A stretch of DNA of 25,275 nucleotides, taken from contig JAOZSS010000012.1 in the NCBI GenBank assembly GCA_029939545.1, positions 1 through 25,275 of the forward strand, in the 5' to 3' direction. Under the pieces are notes generated by a model that saw nothing but the letters and a program-made list of their open reading frames with translations, was not told where the DNA came from and did not search any database. This DNA comes from Kiritimatiellia bacterium (GTDB lineage: Bacteria > Verrucomicrobiota > Kiritimatiellia > UBA8416 > JABMPJ01). Below, one piece after another: positions 22,150 to 25,275 of this stretch. The position numbers and the translations under genes were made by a program. Within the stretch, counting starts at the first letter, position 1, and every line of letters starts with the position of its first letter.

Positions 22150-22536
22150 ATGGGCACAATCCGGAGCACCGATAGCAATGCAGGGGCACCAGATTTGAAA
22201 GTCCGCTTGGTCTCATATGCAGCGAGAATCTTGCGGCTGGCCAAGGCGATTCCCAAGACGCCGGAAGGTCTCCACATTATAGGACAGATCGCGAGAAGCA
22301 GAACATCACCTGCTCCAAACTACGCGGAAGCGCAGGACGCTGAATCAGGTGCAGACTTCATCCATAAGCTCAAGGTTGTTCTCAAGGAGCTTCGAGAAAC
22401 CGAGGTGTGGTTGCTGATTATCGTGGAATCCAAACTGCTCAAGAAGGCGGCCGTCCAGCCACTGATCAGCGAGACGAACGAATTGATCGCAATCTTCGTT
22501 ACATCAGTCAAGACTGCCCGCAAGAAGAACCGATAG
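22150..22536 (+). CDS. Four-helix-bundle protein (S23/IVP-like, TIGR02436 type)
   Basis: 128 aa, almost entirely helical. The core I-G-Q-I-A-R-S-R-T-S-P-A-P-N-Y-A-E-A-Q-D-A-E-S, followed by D-F-I-H-K-L-K-V-V-L-K-E-L-R-E-T-E-V-W-L, is characteristic of the four-helix-bundle family first seen as ORFs inside 23S rRNA intervening sequences and related to the Avd proteins of diversity-generating retroelements. Relatives are small, basic and thought to bind nucleic acid; here the C-terminus is K-T-A-R-K-K-N-R. GAGGGGAT lies immediately before the ATG. The gene is freestanding, not within an rRNA, and is bracketed by a perfect 36-bp inverted repeat. By eye its base composition is less GC-rich than its neighbours. 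No transposase, reverse transcriptase or variable repeat is near it. Molecular function is unknown. Confidence 0.9.
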   Translation: MGTIRSTDSNAGAPDLKVRLVSYAARILRLAKAIPKTPEGLHIIGQIARSRTSPAPNYAEAQDAESGADFIHKLKVVLKELRETEVWLLIIVESKLLKKAAVQPLISETNELIAIFVTSVKTARKKNR

Positions 22537-22550
22537 TCTGCCGTGTTGCC

Positions 22551-22617
22551 CTTCGTAGTTCGGCTGTTCGAATGTTCGGCTGTTCGTCCTTCCCCTACCC
22601 CGGCTGTTCGTGCTTCT
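22551..22617 (-). repeat. Right arm of the 36-bp inverted repeat plus a further partial copy
   Basis: 22551-22586 is the exact reverse complement of 22105-22140. After a 14-nt pyrimidine-rich spacer, 22601-22617 repeats the outer part again: its reverse complement matches 22098-22114 at 16 of 17 positions. The last base coincides with the stop codon of the prepilin peptidase gene, so the element abuts that gene directly. Confidence 0.88.
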
Positions 22618-23489
22618 CAAAGCGCCGGAGGCGCAAAGAAGTTGAGGTAGGCCTGCCACCAGTCCTGGCCCCAGAAGATCCAGATGACGGCGGCCACGGC
22701 CAGGTAGGGGCCATAGGGAATGCGGCTCTGCATGCGCCTGCCGCCGACCAGCACGAGCGAGATCCCTACGATCGAGCCGACCAGGGACGATCCCACGATC
22801 GTGAACAGGACACCTTGCCAGCCCGTGAAGGCTCCGATCGCACCGATGAGCTTCACATCGCCAAAACCCATGGCCGGTTTGCGAAATATAGCCGACCCCA
22901 GTTTCCCGACCGACCAGAGCATACCGAATCCGAAGACCAGACCCACTGCGGACCACATCACAGATTCGAGCACGGTATCGACGCCATGCATGGCAGGTAC
23001 GAGCGCACTGAGGATGACCCCCGCCACCATGCCACCGATGCTGACGCTGTCAGGGATGATCATGTGCTCAAAATCGACGAAGGTTGCCAGGACCAGCCCG
23101 GATACATAAAGCCAGAGCACGGGAACCAGTCCGACACTGACAGTCGGTGCCACACCCAGTGGCCGCGGGCCCAGGGTCACGTTGTACTTGAACCAGACAA
23201 GAAGAAAGAGGACCGCCACCAACAGTTCGACCAGAACATAGCGCGGCGTAATGCGGGCCTTGCAGAACCGGCATCGGCCAAGGAGCATGATATAGCTGAA
23301 GATCGGGATATTCAGGTACCAGGGAATCAACTGGCTGCAATGCGGGCAGTGCGAGCGTGGCTTGACCACCGACTCGTCACGCGGAATGCGATAAATACAG
23401 ACGTTCAGGAAGCTCCCCGTTGCCGCCCCCCACAGGAACGACAGCACCGTAAAAAATGGATACCAAGGGAAGTCTTCTGTAAACAGCAT
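22617..23489 (-). CDS. pilD: Prepilin peptidase (A24 family, PilD/GspO type)
   Basis: 290 aa bifunctional inner-membrane aspartic peptidase and N-methyltransferase for type IV prepilins and pseudopilins. The N-terminal domain has the two C-x2-C pairs that bind zinc (C48, C51 and C73, C76). The catalytic aspartates are D139 in V-D-F-E-H-M-I-I-P-D and D211 in G-F-G-D-V-K-L. About eight membrane helices are visible. GAGG is 8 nt before the ATG. It is the last gene of a minus-strand cluster after leuA and aroE, 48 nt from aroE across a CA/CT-rich stretch. It is the obvious candidate to process the pseudopilin at 1416-1814. Its 3' end meets the inverted-repeat cassette. Confidence 0.94.
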   Translation of the reverse strand: MLFTEDFPWYPFFTVLSFLWGAATGSFLNVCIYRIPRDESVVKPRSHCPHCSQLIPWYLNIPIFSYIMLLGRCRFCKARITPRYVLVELLVAVLFLLVWFKYNVTLGPRPLGVAPTVSVGLVPVLWLYVSGLVLATFVDFEHMIIPDSVSIGGMVAGVILSALVPAMHGVDTVLESVMWSAVGLVFGFGMLWSVGKLGSAIFRKPAMGFGDVKLIGAIGAFTGWQGVLFTIVGSSLVGSIVGISLVLVGGRRMQSRIPYGPYLAVAAVIWIFWGQDWWQAYLNFFAPPAL

Positions 23490-23537
23490 GCTCGCGTCCT
23501 CGCCCTACTCTCACACCCACACACTCACACACGCCCC

Positions 23538-24401
23538 CTACGCTCCGTACACGCGCGCTTCAAGCGCTTCACGCATGCGATCCACTGGCGGTGTCTTGCC
23601 GGTCCAGATCTCAAACGACCGCACCCCCTGGTGCAGCAACATCCCCAGCCCGTTAGCGACCTTGGCGCCCGCTTCGCGGGCCACGGTCATCAGGCCGGTT
23701 TGCGGGTACATGTATATAAGATCCAACAGCATCTGTCCCGCCCCGAACGCTTCGGCGCCGAGCAGCGGCTCATCCGTGGGCTTCATACCCACCGGCGTTG
23801 CCTGCACCAGCAACTCGGCTTCGCGGGCAGATCGGGTCCATGCCTCCGGCGATGCTTCGACGCACTGGATGTCGAGCGACGCATCGACGGCCACCAGCTC
23901 TTCCGCAAGGCGTGTCACTCGTTCGGCGTCCAGGTCGGTCAGGGTCAACCGACCCGCCCCGTGACGCGCACAGGTGAGCGCAACGGCCCGCCCTGCCCCA
24001 CCACAGCCAAGCATCATAACCGGCTTGCCGGTCACATCGCAGCCAAACGCTTCGTCCACGGCACGCAGAAAGCCGACGCCATCCGTGTTGTGACCGCGCA
24101 ACCCCTCCGGCGTGAACTCCACCGTGTTCACCGCACCCAGCAGCGACGCCGTGTCGGCGAGGTCGGCGATACCGCGGAATGCCACCTCCTTGAGCGGCAC
24201 CGTGAGATTTACGCCCCGGAAGCCCATATCGGCCATCGCCGGCAGCGTGCTCATCAGCCGCTCCGGGGCCACGTCAAACGCCAGGTAGATGGCATCCATC
24301 TCCAATGCCTGCAGCGCCATGTTGTGCATAACGGGCGAGAGGGTGTGTCCGATGGGATGACCCAGCACGGCGAACGGTTGCGTATGTCCGGACAGGTTCA
24401 T
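23538..24401 (-). CDS. aroE: Shikimate dehydrogenase
   Basis: 287 aa NADP-dependent enzyme reducing 3-dehydroshikimate to shikimate in the chorismate pathway (cytoplasm). Substrate-site motifs: H-P-I-G-H-T-L-S22-P-V-M-H-N, N-L-T-V-P-L-K71-E (catalytic Lys) and H-N-T-D107-G-V-G-F (catalytic Asp). The nucleotide-binding domain has G-C-G-G-A-G-R-A, and the C-terminus has N-G-L-G-M-L-L-H-Q-G. The first Ser of the common S-x-S motif is Thr here. AGGA is about 10 nt before the ATG and lies inside a 7-nt repeat array shared with the leuA 3' end. It is likely co-transcribed with leuA. Confidence 0.95.
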   Translation of the reverse strand: MNLSGHTQPFAVLGHPIGHTLSPVMHNMALQALEMDAIYLAFDVAPERLMSTLPAMADMGFRGVNLTVPLKEVAFRGIADLADTASLLGAVNTVEFTPEGLRGHNTDGVGFLRAVDEAFGCDVTGKPVMMLGCGGAGRAVALTCARHGAGRLTLTDLDAERVTRLAEELVAVDASLDIQCVEASPEAWTRSAREAELLVQATPVGMKPTDEPLLGAEAFGAGQMLLDLIYMYPQTGLMTVAREAGAKVANGLGMLLHQGVRSFEIWTGKTPPVDRMREALEARVYGA

Positions 24402-24407
24402 GATGAT

Positions 24408-24449
24408 GAGTTCCTGGTTCTGAGTTCTGAGTTGTGGGTTATGGATTGT
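24408..24449. repeat. Six degenerate 7-nt repeats across the leuA-aroE junction
   Basis: Units read on the plus strand: GAGTTCC, TGGTTCT, GAGTTCT, GAGTTGT, GGGTTAT, GGATTGT. On the coding (minus) strand the array contains the last codons and TAA stop of leuA (24439-24441) and the AGGA ribosome site of aroE. The whole 37-nt intergenic gap is essentially repeat. Confidence 0.65.
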
Positions 24450-25275
24450 GTTCCGCCACCTTCGGCGAGACCTCGCGGTTCGACAGCAAACGATTCACGC
24501 AGGACAGGTAGGCCTTGGCACTGGCTTCCACGATATCCGTGCTGGCCGCCTTGGCGCTCACGGTCTCTTCGTCGAAGGCCACGCGCAGGCTCACTTCACC
24601 CATGGCGTCCTTGCCAACCGTCACCGCCTGCAACGAGTAGTCCATCAGCCGGCCCGACACTTCCGTCATCCGGTCGATCGCCTTGCACGCGGCGTCAACG
24701 GGTCCGTCGCCACAGGCTGCTTCCTGCAGAATCTCGTCGCCCTTACGCAGCCTCACAGTAGCAGTCGGGATCGTGCTGCTCCCGGCCGTCACCTGCATGC
24801 ACTCCAGCGTGTAGACGTTGGCGACATCGCTCAGCTGCTCGCTGGCAATCAACAGCAGGTCATCATCATAGATCACCTTCTTCTTGTCCGCCAGCTCGAC
24901 AAACCGCTCATACACCTTGACCAGCTCCCCGGCATCCAACGTGATCCCCATCCGGCTCAGGGCCTGCTTCAGCCCATTCTTACCCGACAGCTTGCTCAGG
25001 ACCAGGTCCGTACCGTCATGGCATCCCACGGTGGCAGGATCGATAATCTCGTAGGTCGCGCGCTCCTTGATCACGCCGTCCTGATGCACGCCGGACGAGT
25101 GGGCAAACGCGTTGATGCCCACGATGGACTTGTTGCGCTGTACCGGCATACCGGTCAGACGACTGACCAGGCGGCTCACCGGCACCAGGCGTTCCGGCCT
25201 GATGTTCGTCCACAGCGGCCCGTACACGTCTTCACGCGTGTGAATCGCCATCACGATTTCTTCCAGCGCGGCGTT
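24439..25275 (-). CDS. leuA: 2-isopropylmalate synthase, C-terminal part (5' end off the window)
   Basis: The frame stays open to the window edge (N-A-A-L-E-E-I-V-M-A-I-H), so about 278 C-terminal residues are seen; the full enzyme is ~510-550 aa. It condenses acetyl-CoA with 2-ketoisovalerate in the first step of leucine synthesis. The visible part includes the end of the HMGL-like barrel with F-A-H-S-S-G-V-H-Q-D-G, where the His is metal- or substrate-binding, the linker subdomains, and the LeuA allosteric domain (A-T-V-R-L-R-K-G-D ... G-D-G-P-V-D-A-A-C-K-A-I-D) that mediates leucine feedback. The related isoforms homocitrate synthase and citramalate synthase cannot be fully excluded without the N-terminus, but the motifs favour LeuA. 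aroE follows 37 nt downstream. Confidence 0.92.
   Translation of the reverse strand, partial: NAALEEIVMAIHTREDVYGPLWTNIRPERLVPVSRLVSRLTGMPVQRNKSIVGINAFAHSSGVHQDGVIKERATYEIIDPATVGCHDGTDLVLSKLSGKNGLKQALSRMGITLDAGELVKVYERFVELADKKKVIYDDDLLLIASEQLSDVANVYTLECMQVTAGSSTIPTATVRLRKGDEILQEAACGDGPVDAACKAIDRMTEVSGRLMDYSLQAVTVGKDAMGEVSLRVAFDEETVSAKAASTDIVEASAKAYLSCVNRLLSNREVSPKVAEHNP

Noticed and set aside
22098..22617. The inverted-repeat cassette as a classic insertion sequence or a diversity-generating retroelement
   Set aside because: There is no transposase, reverse transcriptase, template/variable repeat pair or obvious target duplication, so neither label is justified.
23507..23535. CA/CT-rich stretch between pilD and aroE as a regulatory repeat
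   Set aside because: It is a short simple-sequence run without a consistent unit; chance low complexity is sufficient explanation.
22407..24761. A 784-codon open frame on the plus strand
   Set aside because: It lies antisense to pilD, aroE and leuA, all of which have complete catalytic motifs and ribosome sites. The peptide is rich in His, Arg, Gln and Pro, as expected from the reverse of GC-rich coding DNA, and shows no domain.

Overview
The window looks like chromosomal DNA from a free-living, GC-rich bacterium. It is most likely from the PVC superphylum (Kiritimatiellota/Lentisphaerota/Verrucomicrobiota-like, possibly a metagenome-derived genome). Three things point there: a giant GreA-like protein with a roughly 550-residue N-terminal extension (the arrangement known from chlamydial GreA), a short G-F-T-L-V-E type pseudopilin of the kind common in those phyla, and a PPi-type phosphofructokinase. 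No 16S rRNA or tRNA is present, so the phylum is an inference. Nearly all the sequence is explained by about 18 protein-coding genes. I see no tRNA, rRNA, CRISPR array, transposase or phage gene.

Layout, left to right. (1) 1-2530: a membrane-anchored alpha/beta hydrolase (-), a pseudopilin (-) and a small lipoprotein (+), separated by repeat-rich spacers. (2) 2784-7234: a tight four-gene operon (+) for an extracytoplasmic iron-sulfur redox module. It encodes a Tat-exported aldo/keto reductase with two [4Fe-4S] motifs, a DUF6599-like anchored protein, a Tat-exported DUF362 protein, and a membrane polyferredoxin that fuses NapH-like and NapG-like parts. A good -35/-10 pair and a perfect dyad lie just upstream. 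(3) 7338-9199 (-): an O6-alkylguanine-DNA alkyltransferase and a PPi-dependent 6-phosphofructokinase, separated by 2 nt. (4) 9326-13347 (+): htpG, an Rrf2-family Fe-S regulator and an orphan sensor histidine kinase. (5) 13449-19259: dnaE (+) converging on the gre-like gene (-). (6) 19355-22084 (+): a YjbQ-family protein, an APC permease fused to a PTS EIIA domain, and a YkgJ-type Cys-cluster protein. (7) 22085-22617: a four-helix-bundle gene enclosed by a perfect 36-bp inverted repeat, the most element-like object in the window. (8) 22617-25275 (-): leuA (5' end off the window), aroE and a prepilin peptidase, which could process the pseudopilin at the left end.

A second theme is the spacer DNA. 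At least five intergenic spots carry short degenerate tandem arrays with a 7-, 8- or 9-nt period (37-84, 13357-13383, 17034-17068, 22105-22140 with its mirror copy 22551-22586, and 24408-24449). Each uses a different unit, and several overlap stop codons or ribosome binding sites. Palindromic spacer elements also occur at 1139-1273, 7263-7313 and 11276-11335. The strongest candidates for something undescribed are the inverted-repeat four-helix-bundle cassette, the periodic spacer arrays and the Fe-S operon.
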